DNA from: Pseudomonadota bacterium
GTDB taxonomy: Bacteria > Pseudomonadota > Gammaproteobacteria > Burkholderiales > Gallionellaceae
DNA length: 64,000 nt
NCBI GenBank assembly: GCA_021787435.1
Contig: JAJYLY010000001.1
Coordinates: forward strand, 248,001-312,000
Direction of reading: 5' to 3'
Shown here one piece after another: positions 1 to 10,536 of the stretch. Under the pieces are notes generated by a model. It saw only the letters and a list, made by a program, of their open reading frames with translations, searched no databases and was not told where the DNA came from. Numbering within the stretch: position 1 is the stretch's first letter; each line of letters starts with the position of its first letter. Both the position numbers and the translations under genes were made by a program.

Positions 1-536
1 TTTTCGTCGAGCTCTATCGTGACATGTTGCTTGGTATCTGCAAACACGGGATGGGAAAAATTGATGGTGAACGTCAGCTTGTAGCCATTGTAAGGCTCGA
101 ACCTAACCCACTTGTCGCTCTGCCTGACCTCGACCGTCTTCTTGATACGGATGAATTTTTTGGCCGCAGACTGCTCGACAATCCCCGCCGATTGCAGCAG
201 AAAAATGAACGTACCTGCACTGCCATCCATGATAGGCACTTCCGAGCCGTTCATCTCCACGCAAGCATTGTCTATCCCGAGTCCAGCGAATGCCGACATC
301 AGATGCTCTATCGTGGCCACCCTGACCCCGTTAAATTCCATGCAGGTGGAAAGCCTGGTGTCATACACCAGGTCGGCGCGCGCCTGCATTTCGCAGACTG
401 GCTTGACATCCACGCGACGAAACACGATGCCGCTGTTGACAGCGCCCGGGCGCAACGTCAGCGTGACCTTTTCACCGCTGTGCAAGCCCACTCCCGTCAC
501 AGTGACGGAAGACTTCAAGGTGCGTTGCTTCACCAT
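1..536 (-). CDS. lpxC: UDP-3-O-acyl-N-acetylglucosamine deacetylase LpxC (N-terminal part)
   Basis: Zn-dependent deacetylase that performs the committed step of lipid A synthesis in the cytoplasm. The reverse strand encodes [11 protein letters not shown], then [38 protein letters not shown] and VPIMDGSAG, which are hallmark LpxC segments; the H in IEHLMSA belongs to the metal/active site. The frame is open to the window edge, so only about 178 of the usual ~300 residues are present. I chose the Met that aligns with the family start (MxKQRTLK). Another in-frame ATG at 560 would add MKLVLNNP; neither has a clear Shine-Dalgarno sequence. A TAGAAT box lies just upstream of the longer start. It follows mnmA on the same strand. 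Confidence 0.9.
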   Translation of the reverse strand, partial: MVKQRTLKSSVTVTGVGLHSGEKVTLTLRPGAVNSGIVFRRVDVKPVCEMQARADLVYDTRLSTCMEFNGVRVATIEHLMSAFAGLGIDNACVEMNGSEVPIMDGSAGTFIFLLQSAGIVEQSAAKKFIRIKKTVEVRQSDKWVRFEPYNGYKLTFTINFSHPVFADTKQHVTIELDE

Positions 537-599
537 AGGATTATTCAACACAAGTTTCATGCGGGCATTCTAGCATATAGCCTGCTGCATGCCTGAAAT

Positions 600-1730
600 T
601 CATGACTGCAAGGCCGACTCGATGACTGCGCCACCAAGACACACGTCACCATCATAGAACACGACCGACTGGCCGGGCGTGACCGCCCATTGAGGCTCAT
701 CGAATATGACAGAACAATGCACATCCGACGTGATGCGGCAGGCGGCGTCGGCTTGGCGGTAGCGCGTCTTGGCAGCATAGGGATGGCCGATGGATGGCGA
801 TGTACCGCTGATCCAGTGGGCATTGAGTGCTGTAAGGCGATTGGACAGAAGCAAGGGATGGTCGTGCCCCTGCACCACGATCAGCCGGTTTTTTTCCATG
901 TCCTTGCCGGCGACAAACCACGGTTCATGCAGTTCACTGTGCTCGGTTTTCTCTGTTTTCTGTTTTCCACCCTCAGCCTTCTGTCCTCTGATGCCACCTA
1001 TCCCCAACCCCTGACGCTGGCCTATGGTATAGAAAGACAATCCAACATGCTTTCCGATCAATCTGCCTTCAGGCGTGCGCATCTCGCCCGGAAGGGTGGG
1101 CAGATAACGGCTCAGAAATTCGCGGAACGGGCGCTCGCCGATGAAACAGATGCCGGTGCTGTCCTTTTTGGCAAAGTTGCACAGGCCATGCTGTTTTGCA
1201 ATCTCGCGTACTTCCGATTTGAGCATGTTGCCTAGAGGGAACATCGCGCGGCTCAATTGCATTTGATTCAGTCTGTGCAGGAAATAGCTCTGATCCTTGC
1301 TGCTATCTTTCGCTTTCAGCAATTGGAACAGCCCGTCGACTTCACGCACCTTCGCATAATGTCCAGTGGCGATGGTATCGGCACCCAGCGCGATCGCGTG
1401 ATCTAGGAAGGCCTTGAACTTGATCTCCGCATTGCAAAGTATGTCCGGATTAGGTGTGCGCCCTGTCTGATATTCGTTAAGGAAGGCACTGAACACGCGG
1501 TCCCTGTACTCCTTCGCAAAATTTACCGCCTCGATGGGAATGCCGATATTGTCGGCGACCGATACTGCATCGATCAGATCTTGGCGGGAAGAACAGTATT
1601 CGCCGTCATCGTCATCCTCCCAGTTCTTCATGAACAGGCCGATCACGTCATAGCCCTGCTGCTTCAGAAGTAAAGCGGTGACTGAAGAATCCACCCCGCC
1701 CGACATACCAACGACAACGCGCTTAGTCAT
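600..1730 (-). CDS. mnmA: tRNA 2-thiouridine(34) synthase MnmA
   Basis: Cytoplasmic tRNA-specific 2-thiouridylase that places s2U at U34 of Glu, Gln and Lys tRNAs using relayed sulfur. The 376-residue product has the PP-loop GMSGGVDSS (residues 8-16), the first catalytic Cys in [12 protein letters not shown] (C99) and the second in [11 protein letters not shown] (C195). After GLGIGG (residue 246) there is an in-frame stretch of about 20 residues rich in Gly, Lys, Gln, Glu and Thr before [10 protein letters not shown] resumes the family sequence; its DNA (about 930-992) is purine-rich and repetitive. Its start overlaps the end of the NUDIX gene by 8 bases, so the two are probably one transcript. 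Confidence 0.95.
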   Translation of the reverse strand: MTKRVVVGMSGGVDSSVTALLLKQQGYDVIGLFMKNWEDDDDGEYCSSRQDLIDAVSVADNIGIPIEAVNFAKEYRDRVFSAFLNEYQTGRTPNPDILCNAEIKFKAFLDHAIALGADTIATGHYAKVREVDGLFQLLKAKDSSKDQSYFLHRLNQMQLSRAMFPLGNMLKSEVREIAKQHGLCNFAKKDSTGICFIGERPFREFLSRYLPTLPGEMRTPEGRLIGKHVGLSFYTIGQRQGLGIGGIRGQKAEGGKQKTEKTEHSELHEPWFVAGKDMEKNRLIVVQGHDHPLLLSNRLTALNAHWISGTSPSIGHPYAAKTRYRQADAACRITSDVHCSVIFDEPQWAVTPGQSVVFYDGDVCLGGAVIESALQS

Positions 1731-2169
1731 AATGAATCAGAAGGTCAAGCGAATAGCGCCTGCCTGCCAGATAATCCTCGCAGCATCGCAACACTAGCGG
1801 GCTGCGGTGTTTCGACTGGCTGGCGCGTATCTCCTCTATCGTCAGCCACACCGTGCGCAAGATCCCGCGGTCCAGTGAACGTTCGGGGTGATGACAGGAG
1901 AGGTTGCCGCCAAACGCAAAGCGCAGATAAGTGGTGTTGGATTCTGCAGCATGCCATCGATAAACGCCGACCAAATATTTCGGCTCGAAATCATAGGCCG
2001 ATTCTTCCAGCGCCTCGCGGATCGTGCCAGCTGTCAGCGTTTCATCCTGCTCCCAATGTCCGGCTGGCTGGTTGAAGCGCAGGCCTTGCGCGGTCTCTTC
2101 CTCGACCAGCAGGAAGTGATTTTCTCGCTCGATTACGGCAGCGACAGTGACATGTGGTTTCCAGATCAT
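1723..2169 (-). CDS. nudJ: NUDIX hydrolase, NudJ-like phosphatase
   Basis: Probable NudJ-type NUDIX pyrophosphatase/phosphatase acting on nucleoside or thiamine di/triphosphates; the substrate is inferred from family resemblance. The 148-residue protein starts [14 protein letters not shown] and has a NUDIX box beginning GHWEQDETL and continuing REALEESAY (about residues 37-58). The Gly expected near the end of the box is Ala. It sits directly upstream of mnmA with an 8-base overlap, a pairing familiar from proteobacterial chromosomes. Product identity is good; exact substrate is open. Confidence 0.85.
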   Translation of the reverse strand: MIWKPHVTVAAVIERENHFLLVEEETAQGLRFNQPAGHWEQDETLTAGTIREALEESAYDFEPKYLVGVYRWHAAESNTTYLRFAFGGNLSCHHPERSLDRGILRTVWLTIEEIRASQSKHRSPLVLRCCEDYLAGRRYSLDLLIHYD

Positions 2170-2180
2170 TGCGTTTTTTG

Positions 2181-2210
2181 AAATAAATAAAGGCAGGGTC
2201 TCCCCTGCCT
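2181..2210 (-). terminator. Rho-independent terminator
   Basis: On the minus strand an 8-bp perfect stem (AGGCAGGG/CCCTGCCT, loop GAGA) is followed by TTTATTTATTT. It lies just downstream of the small basic secreted protein gene and separates it from the NUDIX gene. Confidence 0.85.
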
Positions 2211-2229
2211 TCTTTAACTTCTGCCGGTA

Positions 2230-2463
2230 TTACTTGGCAGCTGGTGCTTCAGCAGGAGCGTCAGCCTTTTTTTCCTTCTTTGCTTTCTTGTGCATCTTGT
2301 GCTTGTGGTGCCTTGCTTTCTTGGCTGGCTTTGCTTCATCAGCCTTTGCAGGTGCGGATGCAGTCATCCCAGCATCTTTGGCAGGCGCTGCTTCTGCAGC
2401 AACAGCTGTGAACGAAACGGCAGCGAAAATACCAGCGATCAGTACGGATAACAGTTTGCTCAT
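2230..2463 (-). CDS. Small Ala/Lys-rich secreted protein
   Basis: 77 residues. The N-terminus (MSKLLSVLIAGIFAAVSFTA) is a signal peptide with likely cleavage after AVAAEA. The mature part is almost entirely Ala, Lys, His, Pro and Glu, including KKARHHKHKMHKKAKKEKK. Composition and size resemble periplasmic acid-shock/Asr-like proteins, but I see no conserved domain, so the function is unknown. The start is supported by GGAG eight bases upstream. It is a single-gene unit with its own terminator (2181-2210). Confidence 0.75.
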   Translation of the reverse strand: MSKLLSVLIAGIFAAVSFTAVAAEAAPAKDAGMTASAPAKADEAKPAKKARHHKHKMHKKAKKEKKADAPAEAPAAK

Positions 2464-2574
2464 TTGTAAACTCCAGTTCTAGTCAGTTAATCATATTTGG
2501 CATATTTGCCGACACTCGGGTGTCGCTGCCTACAACGTACTGCATGCTGGGTCGGTTGACAACTGTAAAAAATT

Positions 2575-2661
2575 TGGTGCCGGGGGGGGGACTCGAACCC
2601 CCACGCCCTCTCAGGCACCGGATTTTGAGTCCGGCACGTCTACCAGTTCCATCACCCCGGC
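2575..2661 (-). tRNA. tRNA-Leu(CAA)
   Basis: 87 nt including an encoded CCA. On the minus strand the acceptor GCCGGGG pairs with CCCCGGC, the anticodon arm is CCGGA-CTCAAAA-TCCGG giving anticodon CAA (codon UUG), and a long variable arm typical of class II tRNAs precedes the GTTCGAGTC T-loop. Confidence 0.95.
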
Positions 2662-2738
2662 AAGGATGGCGCGCATTATCCATGAAACACTTGGTCATAT
2701 CAACTACAATCTCACCTTTGAAACAAGTTTAGCTGCCG

Positions 2739-3776
2739 ATGCGTACCAATGATTTTGATTTTGATTTGCCCGAAAACCTGATTGCCCAGCATCCGCCATC
2801 AAGCCGCGGACAAAGCCGTTTGCTGCACATGAACAATGGGGTTCTGGATGACGGGCAGTTTGCCGATTTTCCGCAAAAAATGCAGTCAGGCGATGTGCTG
2901 GTGCTGAACGACACGCGCGTGATCAAGGCGCGTCTCTTTGGACTCAAACAAAGCGGCGGCAAAGTCGAAGTGCTGATCGAACGCATACTGAACGAACATG
3001 AGGCGCTGGCCCAGGTGCGCGCGAGTAAATCGCCTATCGCGGGCAGTTTTTTGCGGCTTGCCGACGCACTGGATGTCAAAGTGCTGGGGCGCGAAGGCGA
3101 ATTTTTTCACCTTCTCTTCCTATCCGATGCGCCGCTTTTGATGCTGCTGGAACGCCACGGCAATCTGCCACTGCCGCCTTATATTTCGCATGCAGCAGAA
3201 AAGGAAGACGAGGCACGTTATCAGACCGTGTTTGCGCGGGAAGCCGGTGCGGTCGCTGCGCCCACTGCAGGGTTGCATTTTGACAATGCGATGCTGCAGG
3301 TGCTGGCGGCTAAGGGTGTGAAAATCTGCTATGTGACGCTGCATGTTGGGGCCGGCACGTTTCAGCCGGTGCGCGCGGAATATGTGCATGAACATGTGAT
3401 GCACAGCGAACGTTATGAAATTCCAGAGTCAACCGTCGATGCGATCCGTACCGCACAAGCGGCGGGAGGACGCGTGGTGGCGGTCGGCACGACAAGTCTG
3501 CGCGCGCTGGAAAGTGCGGCTGTCAGCGAAGGCGGATTTCGCGCAGGCAGCAGTGAGACGCGCATATTCATCACGCCGGGTTTCAAATTCAGGGTGGTGG
3601 ATGTGCTGCTGACCAATTTCCATCTGCCGAAATCCACGCTCCTGATGCTGGTTTCCGCATTCGGCGGCGTCGATGAAATAAGGGCAGCGTATCAGCACGC
3701 GATAAAACATGCATATCGTTTTTTCAGCTATGGTGATGCAATGTTGATCGAAAGAAAAATAGTAACAAGTAGCTAG
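2739..3776 (+). CDS. queA: tRNA preQ1(34) S-adenosylmethionine ribosyltransferase-isomerase QueA
   Basis: Transfers and isomerises the ribosyl moiety of SAM onto preQ1 at tRNA position 34, making epoxyqueuosine. The 345-residue protein starts [19 protein letters not shown] and contains the family segments [65 protein letters not shown] and the C-terminal [13 protein letters not shown]. Length is normal. It is followed by tgt, so two consecutive steps of queuosine synthesis are co-located and then joined to yajC-secDF, a common proteobacterial order. Confidence 0.97.
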   Translation: MRTNDFDFDLPENLIAQHPPSSRGQSRLLHMNNGVLDDGQFADFPQKMQSGDVLVLNDTRVIKARLFGLKQSGGKVEVLIERILNEHEALAQVRASKSPIAGSFLRLADALDVKVLGREGEFFHLLFLSDAPLLMLLERHGNLPLPPYISHAAEKEDEARYQTVFAREAGAVAAPTAGLHFDNAMLQVLAAKGVKICYVTLHVGAGTFQPVRAEYVHEHVMHSERYEIPESTVDAIRTAQAAGGRVVAVGTTSLRALESAAVSEGGFRAGSSETRIFITPGFKFRVVDVLLTNFHLPKSTLLMLVSAFGGVDEIRAAYQHAIKHAYRFFSYGDAMLIERKIVTSS

Positions 3777-3828
3777 TCGTGCGTAGTGTGCAGATCGGGA
3801 TTTATTCCGATGCTTTTAATCATTATAA

Positions 3829-4941
<1,113 letters not shown>

Positions 4942-4999
4942 AGCTGTCACATGCTTCGTGTTAGAATGCGTATCTTTTGACAGACTCATGGAGCAAGCG

Positions 5000-5326
5000 A
5001 TGTTTATCAACAATGCATATGCACAGGCCGCAGCAGCGCCCGCGCAAGACGGATTCGTGCAATACCTGCCGCTGTTCGCACTGGTTGTGGTGTTTTATTT
5101 TCTGGTGTTGCGCCCGCAGACCAAACGGGCAAAAGAGCTCAAGGCAATGACAGAAGCGCTGCAGCGCGGCGATGAGGTGCTGACCATGGGCGGCATGTTG
5201 GGCCTCGTTACCAAGGTTCATGATCAATACGTAAGCGTTGAGCTTGCGCAGAACGTGGAAGTGACCGTGCAAAAATCCTCGATTCAGAGCGTGTTGCCCA
5301 AGGGAACCATAGGCTCAATCAAGTAA
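5000..5326 (+). CDS. yajC: Preprotein translocase accessory subunit YajC
   Basis: Small inner-membrane partner of SecDF. I chose the ATG at 5000 (MFINNAYAQAAAAP) because GGAG lies seven bases upstream; an ATG at 4988 would add MEQA. The 108-residue protein has one transmembrane segment (YLPLFALVVVFYFLVLRP) and then the conserved RPQTKRAKEL and GDEVLTMGGMLG segments. It is followed by secD and secF in the classic yajC-secD-secF order. Confidence 0.97.
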   Translation: MFINNAYAQAAAAPAQDGFVQYLPLFALVVVFYFLVLRPQTKRAKELKAMTEALQRGDEVLTMGGMLGLVTKVHDQYVSVELAQNVEVTVQKSSIQSVLPKGTIGSIK

Positions 5327-5361
5327 CAGGATTTTTCAAGAATCGCCATATAGAGGTCGCT

Positions 5362-7173
5362 ATGAACCGTTATCCACTGTGGAAATATCTGCTGATTCTG
5401 GCGGTGCTGCTGGCAGGACTGATTTACACATTGCCGAATTTCTTTGGCGAGTCGCCTGCAGTGCAGGTTTTGCCGCTGCGCTCAAGCATGAAGGCCGACG
5501 CAACTCTTCTGAATCGCGTCGATGCAGCACTCAAATCCGCCGGCACCAATCCCGAGATCGTCGAACTGGACGGCAACAGTATCAAGGCGCGCTTTGCCGA
5601 TACGGATACCCAGCTCAAGGCAAAAGATGTGCTGAAAGCAGCGCTGGGCGACGACTATGTGGTCGCGCTCAACCTGCAGTCACGCTCACCCGCCTGGCTT
5701 TCCAGCCTGCACGCGCTTCCGATGTATCTGGGTCTGGACTTGCGCGGCGGCGTGCACTTTTTGATGCAGGTGGACATGAAAGCGGCGTTGGACAAGTCGC
5801 TGGAAGCGGCGATGGGCGATATTCGCAGTTCGATGCGCGATGAAAACATTCCCTATTCGGGTGTTAACCGCGAGGGCAATGCGCTGCTGATTAAATTCCG
5901 CGATGCCGCCTCCCGCGCCCGGGGCGAGGAACAACTCAAACAGCATTTTTCCGATTATGCGCTGAGCGAAAAGGAAGATGGCGGCGACTTTCTGATACAG
6001 GCACAGATGAAACCCGAAGCTGAAAATCGCATCGAGGAATCGGCAGTGCAGCAGAACCTTTTAACGCTGCGCAATCGCGTCAATGAGCTTGGCGTGGCAG
6101 AACCGGTGATCCAGCAGCAGGGTAAGGATCGCGTGGTGGTACAGCTGCCCGGTGTGCAGGACACAGCGCGCGCCAAGGACATTCTGGGCCGTACAGCGAC
6201 GTTGGAAGTGCGCATGGTCGACGATGAACATCAGGTAACACCTGGTGGCACAGCCCCCTTCGGCACCGAGATGTTCAAGGACAGGGAAGGCAACACGCTG
6301 CTTGTGAAAAAACAGGTGATCCTGACCGGCGAGCGCATCAATGATGCGCAGCCGGGCTTTGACAATCGCAGCAACGAGCCTGCCGTGCATATCAACCTGG
6401 ATGCGGTGGGCGCGCGCAAATTCAAGGAAGCCACGCGTGAAAATGTGGGCAAGCGTATGGCAATCATACTGTTCGAGAAAGGCCGCGGCGAAATCGTCAC
6501 AGCACCTGTGATACGCGAGGAGATCGGCGGCGGGCGGGTTCAGATCAGCGGCAAGATGACGACAGACGAGGCGCAGGATACTGCACTGCTGCTTCGCGCA
6601 GGCGCACTGGCAGCCCCGATGGACATCATCGAAGAGCGCACCGTAGGCCCCAGCCTAGGAGCTGACAACATCGCGCGCGGATTCAATTCGACCAAGATCG
6701 GCTTCATCCTGATCGCGGTGTTCATGGTGGCTTACTACATGATGTTCGGCATGATTTCAGTGCTGGCGCTGGCAGCCAACCTGCTGCTGCTGGTAGCCCT
6801 CCTTTCCATGCTGCAGGCCACACTCACCCTGCCCGGCATGGCAGGTATCGCGCTGACGTTGGGCATGGCGATCGACTCCAATGTGCTGATCAATGAGCGC
6901 ATACGCGAAGAGCTGCGCAACGGAATCACGCCGCAGGCGGCGATCAATGCGGGATACGAACATGCGTTTGCGACCATACTGGACTCCAACCTCACCAATC
7001 TGATCGTAGGCATTGCACTGTTTTTGTTCGGATCGGGGCCGATCAAGGGCTTCGCGGTGGTGCTGTGCCTAGGGATACTGACGTCGATGTTCAGCTCCGT
7101 GCTGGTATCACGCGCCCTTGTGAATCTGATTTACGGAAGGCGCGCAAGGCTTACCAGCGTCTCTATCGGCTGA
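5362..7173 (+). CDS. secD: Protein translocase subunit SecD
   Basis: Proton-driven RND-type subunit that helps complete Sec-dependent export on the periplasmic side. The 603-residue product has TM1 at residues 8-26, the conserved GLDLRGGVHFLMQVD segment, a large periplasmic region with LRNRVNELGVAEPVIQQQG and GGGRVQISG, and a C-terminal block of five membrane segments that includes TLPGMAGIALTLGMAIDSNV and INERIREE. Length is normal. It precedes secF by 15 bases. Confidence 0.98.
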   Translation: MNRYPLWKYLLILAVLLAGLIYTLPNFFGESPAVQVLPLRSSMKADATLLNRVDAALKSAGTNPEIVELDGNSIKARFADTDTQLKAKDVLKAALGDDYVVALNLQSRSPAWLSSLHALPMYLGLDLRGGVHFLMQVDMKAALDKSLEAAMGDIRSSMRDENIPYSGVNREGNALLIKFRDAASRARGEEQLKQHFSDYALSEKEDGGDFLIQAQMKPEAENRIEESAVQQNLLTLRNRVNELGVAEPVIQQQGKDRVVVQLPGVQDTARAKDILGRTATLEVRMVDDEHQVTPGGTAPFGTEMFKDREGNTLLVKKQVILTGERINDAQPGFDNRSNEPAVHINLDAVGARKFKEATRENVGKRMAIILFEKGRGEIVTAPVIREEIGGGRVQISGKMTTDEAQDTALLLRAGALAAPMDIIEERTVGPSLGADNIARGFNSTKIGFILIAVFMVAYYMMFGMISVLALAANLLLLVALLSMLQATLTLPGMAGIALTLGMAIDSNVLINERIREELRNGITPQAAINAGYEHAFATILDSNLTNLIVGIALFLFGSGPIKGFAVVLCLGILTSMFSSVLVSRALVNLIYGRRARLTSVSIG

Positions 7174-7188
7174 ACGGAAAGGTAAAAA

Positions 7189-8121
7189 ATGGAATTTTTC
7201 AAGATCAAACGCGACATTCCGTTCATGAGCTATGGCCGCTACACCACGGCCATTTCGCTGGTGACTTTCCTGTTTGCGGTGTTTTTTCTGGCAACCAAGG
7301 GACTCAATTTCGGCGTGGACTTTACAGGAGGTACGGTGATCGAGGTGCATTACGCCGAGTCTGCCAATCTTGTGAAAGTGCGCGAGCAGCTGAAAGTCGC
7401 CGGCCTGCCGGATGCGATAGTGCAGAACTTCGGCTCCAGTCGTGACGTACTAATACAGATACCGCTCAAGGAAAATACCGCAGGCGCAAAGCTTAGCGAC
7501 CAGGTGATGACAGCGCTTCACAGCCAGGATGCCAGCGTCGAGATGCGCCGCGTCGAATTTGTCGGCCCACAGGTAGGCCGCGACCTGGTTGACAACGGCG
7601 CGATGGCGCTGCTCCTGGTGAGCTTGGGCATCGTAGGTTATCTATGGATACGCTTTGAGTGGAAATTCGGTTTTTCAGCGATCATCGCCAACCTGCACGA
7701 CGTGGTGATCATCCTTGGGTTCTTCGCTTTCTTTCAATGGGAATTCTCGCTCTCAGTTCTGGCAGCAGTACTCGCGGTGCTGGGCTATTCGGTGAACGAA
7801 TCTGTGGTGGTGTTCGACCGTATTCGCGAAAACTTCCGCAAGATGCGCAAGACTGAAGCTGCTGAGATCATCGACAATGCGATCACACGCACCATGTCCC
7901 GCACCATCATCACCCACGGCTGCACCCAGATGATGGTGTTCGCAATGCTTTTCCTGGGCGGCGAGACACTGCATTATTTTGCGATGGCTTTAACCATAGG
8001 CATCATGTTCAGCATCTATTCTTCCGTGCTAGTCGCAAGCCCGATACTGCTGTGGTTAGGCGTATCGCGCGAGGACTTCATCAAACCTGAAAAAGTCGAG
8101 ACCGAAGAAGTTCTTCCATAA
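7189..8121 (+). CDS. secF: Protein translocase subunit SecF
   Basis: Forms a complex with SecD and YajC in the inner membrane. The 310-residue protein has an N-terminal membrane segment, the conserved LNFGVDFTGGTVIEV, a periplasmic loop, VEFVGPQVGRDL, then membrane segments containing GYSVNESVVVFDRIREN and TRTMSRTIITHGCTQ. The start is supported by GGAAAGG about six bases before the ATG. Confidence 0.98.
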   Translation: MEFFKIKRDIPFMSYGRYTTAISLVTFLFAVFFLATKGLNFGVDFTGGTVIEVHYAESANLVKVREQLKVAGLPDAIVQNFGSSRDVLIQIPLKENTAGAKLSDQVMTALHSQDASVEMRRVEFVGPQVGRDLVDNGAMALLLVSLGIVGYLWIRFEWKFGFSAIIANLHDVVIILGFFAFFQWEFSLSVLAAVLAVLGYSVNESVVVFDRIRENFRKMRKTEAAEIIDNAITRTMSRTIITHGCTQMMVFAMLFLGGETLHYFAMALTIGIMFSIYSSVLVASPILLWLGVSREDFIKPEKVETEEVLP

Positions 8122-8171
8122 ATGCAGTCGTCAGTCACTAGTCGGAAATCATTTTTGGAATTGGAATTGTT

Positions 8172-8813
8172 TTGGAATTGCTGACGGCGTTTATCGATCT
8201 TGTTCTGCATCTCGATGTGCACCTGATGGCGCTGGCGCAGCATGATGGCGCATGGGTGTACGGCATCCTGTTTATAATCATCTTCTCCGAAACAGGCCTC
8301 GTGTTTGCGCCATTTTTGCCGGGCGATTCGCTACTCTTCGTCGCGGGTGCACTGTGCGGCCTTGATGCGCTGCAGCTGCAGTGGCTGATGCCGATACTGA
8401 TGGTGGCGGCGTTTTCCGGCGACAACACCAATTACTGGATAGGGCGGCTTGTCGGCATGCGCCTGTTCCATCGCGTCAAGGGTAGATTTTTGAAGCGCGA
8501 GCATCTGGACAAGACCCACGAATTCTATGAAATGCATGGCGGTAAGACGGTCGTCATCGCGCGCTTCATGCCCATCATACGCACTTTCGCTCCGTTCGTT
8601 GCAGGCATAGGCGCAATGCGCTACCGCTTGTTCGTTCTGTACAGCGCGCTGGGCAGCCTAGTCTGGATAGCCAGCCTGACGCTGGCGGGTTATTTTTTCG
8701 GCAACATTCCAATGGTCAAGAATCATCTGACGCTGATCATCTTAGCGGTGATCCTAGTCTCATTTCTTCCAGCACTCATTGGTTTTTTGCGCCATCAACT
8801 ACATCGCAGTTAG
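8172..8813 (+). CDS. DedA family membrane protein
   Basis: 213-residue inner-membrane protein of the DedA/VTT superfamily, members of which act in lipid (undecaprenyl phosphate or phospholipid) flipping and membrane homeostasis. It shows the family features ETGLVFAPFLPGDSLLFVAG, GDNTNYWIGR, FYEMHGGKTVVIARFMPIIRTFAPFVAGIGAMRY and several hydrophobic segments. The only plausible start is TTG at 8172, within a GGAATTG-repeat stretch; ATT codons lie nearby, so the first residues are uncertain. It lies 50 bases after secF on the same strand and may be read through from it. Confidence 0.9.
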   Translation: MELLTAFIDLVLHLDVHLMALAQHDGAWVYGILFIIIFSETGLVFAPFLPGDSLLFVAGALCGLDALQLQWLMPILMVAAFSGDNTNYWIGRLVGMRLFHRVKGRFLKREHLDKTHEFYEMHGGKTVVIARFMPIIRTFAPFVAGIGAMRYRLFVLYSALGSLVWIASLTLAGYFFGNIPMVKNHLTLIILAVILVSFLPALIGFLRHQLHRS

Positions 8814-8893
8814 ACGAGCTGTTGCCAGGCGGATCAGCCAAACCCGCCAGTAAATAGTAGCGCTCAGTTTTTTAAGCTTACTAAGTTTCGCTG

Positions 8894-8934
8894 TTACATA
8901 ACCGGACGATTAACCAAAGCGTCCGGTTATGTAA
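8894..8934. repeat. 15-bp perfect inverted repeat spanning the pstB stop codon
   Basis: Arms TTACATAACCGGACG (8894-8908) and CGTCCGGTTATGTAA (8920-8934) are perfectly complementary with an 11-base loop that contains the pstB stop codon (8910-8912). One arm encodes the last codons of PstB (Y-I-T-G-R). There is no U-tract on the minus strand, so it is more likely a transcript-stabilising or Rho-linked end than a classical intrinsic terminator. Confidence 0.8.
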
Positions 8935-9677
8935 TCCTCGGTTTCCTTGCGCTTGGGATTGGTGAACACTGAACTGGTCTCGCCGAACTCGACCAGATCA
9001 CCGATGTACATATAGGCGGTGTAGTCTGAGACGCGTGCGGCCTGCTGCATGTTGTGCGTGACGATGACGATGGTGAAATCTTCCTTCAGCTCGTCGATCA
9101 GCTTTTCGATGTGCGCCGTAGAAATCGGGTCGAGCGCCGAGGTCGGCTCGTCCAGTAGCAGCACTTGCGGCTTGACGGCGATGGCGCGCGCAATGCATAG
9201 GCGCTGCTGCTGTCCACCGGACAGTCCCATGCCGCTTTGTTTCAGCTTGTCCTTGACCTCAACCCAGAGCGCCGCTTTCTTCAACGCCCATTCCACGCGC
9301 TCGTCCATGTCATTCCTAGACAGGTTGTGATAGAGCTTAACGCCAAACGCAATGTTGTCGTAAATCGACATCGGAAATGGCGTGGGCTTCTGGAACACCA
9401 TGCCTATTTTCGCTCGCAGCTTGTTCAAATCCTGGCTTCTGTCGAGGATGTTGTCGCCATCCAGGATGATGGAACCCGTGGCTGTCTGCTGCGGGTAGAG
9501 CTGATACATGCGGTTGAAAGTGCGCAGTAACGTGGATTTCCCGCAGCCGGAGGGACCTATGAAAGCCGTGACCTTTTTCTCGGCGATATCCAGATTGATA
9601 TCCTTAAGCGCGCGGAATTTGCCGTAATAAAAATTCAGATCCTTGACGACGATTCTGGGTGGGGTGGTAGCAGTCAT
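8910..9677 (-). CDS. pstB: Phosphate ABC transporter ATP-binding protein PstB
   Basis: ATPase of the high-affinity phosphate importer. The 255-residue product from the Met at 9677 ([19 protein letters not shown]) has Walker [10 protein letters not shown], the signature [16 protein letters not shown], Walker [13 protein letters not shown], and the switch His in [16 protein letters not shown] longer reading to 9725 exists, but AAGG upstream of 9677 and family alignment support the shorter start. It is the last gene of pstSCAB; phoU is not in the window. Confidence 0.98.
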   Translation of the reverse strand: MTATTPPRIVVKDLNFYYGKFRALKDINLDIAEKKVTAFIGPSGCGKSTLLRTFNRMYQLYPQQTATGSIILDGDNILDRSQDLNKLRAKIGMVFQKPTPFPMSIYDNIAFGVKLYHNLSRNDMDERVEWALKKAALWVEVKDKLKQSGMGLSGGQQQRLCIARAIAVKPQVLLLDEPTSALDPISTAHIEKLIDELKEDFTIVIVTHNMQQAARVSDYTAYMYIGDLVEFGETSSVFTNPKRKETEDYITGRFG

Positions 9678-9690
9678 TTGCCGTGCCTTG

Positions 9691-10536
9691 TTAATGAGTA
9701 GAAGTGCTTTGACGGAACAGTACACGCGCCAAAATGTTGAGCGTCAGCACGCTAGCCGTGATCAACAGCGCGCCTGCCCAAGCCAGCTTCTGCCAGTCTT
9801 CATAGGGACTCATCGCGAACTGAAAAATCACGACCGGCAAATTGGCCATGGGCTGATTCATGTCGTCGTTCCAGAACTGGTTGTTGAGCGAGGTGAACAA
9901 CAGCGGCGCTGTCTCGCCGCTGATACGCGCTATGGCCAACATCACGCCGGTGATGATGCCTGCGCGAGCCGCTCTCAAGGTGACGAAGCTGATAATTTTC
10001 CATTGCGGAGCGCCGAGCGCTGCGGCCGCCTCCCTCAAAGTAGAAGGCACAAGGCGCAACATGTTTTCGGTGGTGCGTATCACGATCGGAATTACGATGA
10101 TAGCCAGCGCAAAGGTTCCCGCCCAGCCCGAGAAATGTTTGACATGAACGACATAGACTTCGTAGATGAACAGGCCGATCACGATGGAGGGTGCCGAAAG
10201 CAGGATGTCATTAATGAAGCGCGTGATTGGTGCTAACCATCCGCGATGCCCGAATTCAGCAAGATAGGTGCCGGCCATGATGCCGATCGGTGTGCCTATC
10301 AGGGTGCCCCCTATGGTCATCATCACGCTGCCATAAATGGCGTTGAACAGGCCGCCCGAACTGCCGGGAGGGGGCGTCATTTTGTCAAATACCGCAGGGG
10401 TCATTGCAGGCAGGCCGTGAACCAACAAAGTCCACAATATCCAGCACAGCCAGAACAAGCCGAATGCCATCGCCACGACAGAGACGCTCAGCCCGATGGC
10501 ATTGATGAGGCGGCGTCTCGCATAAAGATCAAACAT
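9691..10536 (-). CDS. pstA: Phosphate ABC transporter permease PstA
   Basis: 281-residue inner-membrane permease. It has six hydrophobic segments and the permease EAA-type loop with [31 protein letters not shown]. The family segment [13 protein letters not shown] is clear. Its ATG overlaps the pstC stop by four bases (ATGA), implying translational coupling; pstB starts 13 bases after its stop. Confidence 0.97.
   Translation of the reverse strand: MFDLYARRRLINAIGLSVSVVAMAFGLFWLCWILWTLLVHGLPAMTPAVFDKMTPPPGSSGGLFNAIYGSVMMTIGGTLIGTPIGIMAGTYLAEFGHRGWLAPITRFINDILLSAPSIVIGLFIYEVYVVHVKHFSGWAGTFALAIIVIPIVIRTTENMLRLVPSTLREAAAALGAPQWKIISFVTLRAARAGIITGVMLAIARISGETAPLLFTSLNNQFWNDDMNQPMANLPVVIFQFAMSPYEDWQKLAWAGALLITASVLTLNILARVLFRQSTSTH

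Noticed and set aside
8120..8150. CAGTCGTCAGTCACTAGTC-like run after secF, and a similar AGTAGCTAGTCG run after queA (about 3765-3785)
   Set aside because: Short simple AGT-type tandem sequence; too short and diverged to be called a repeat element from two places.
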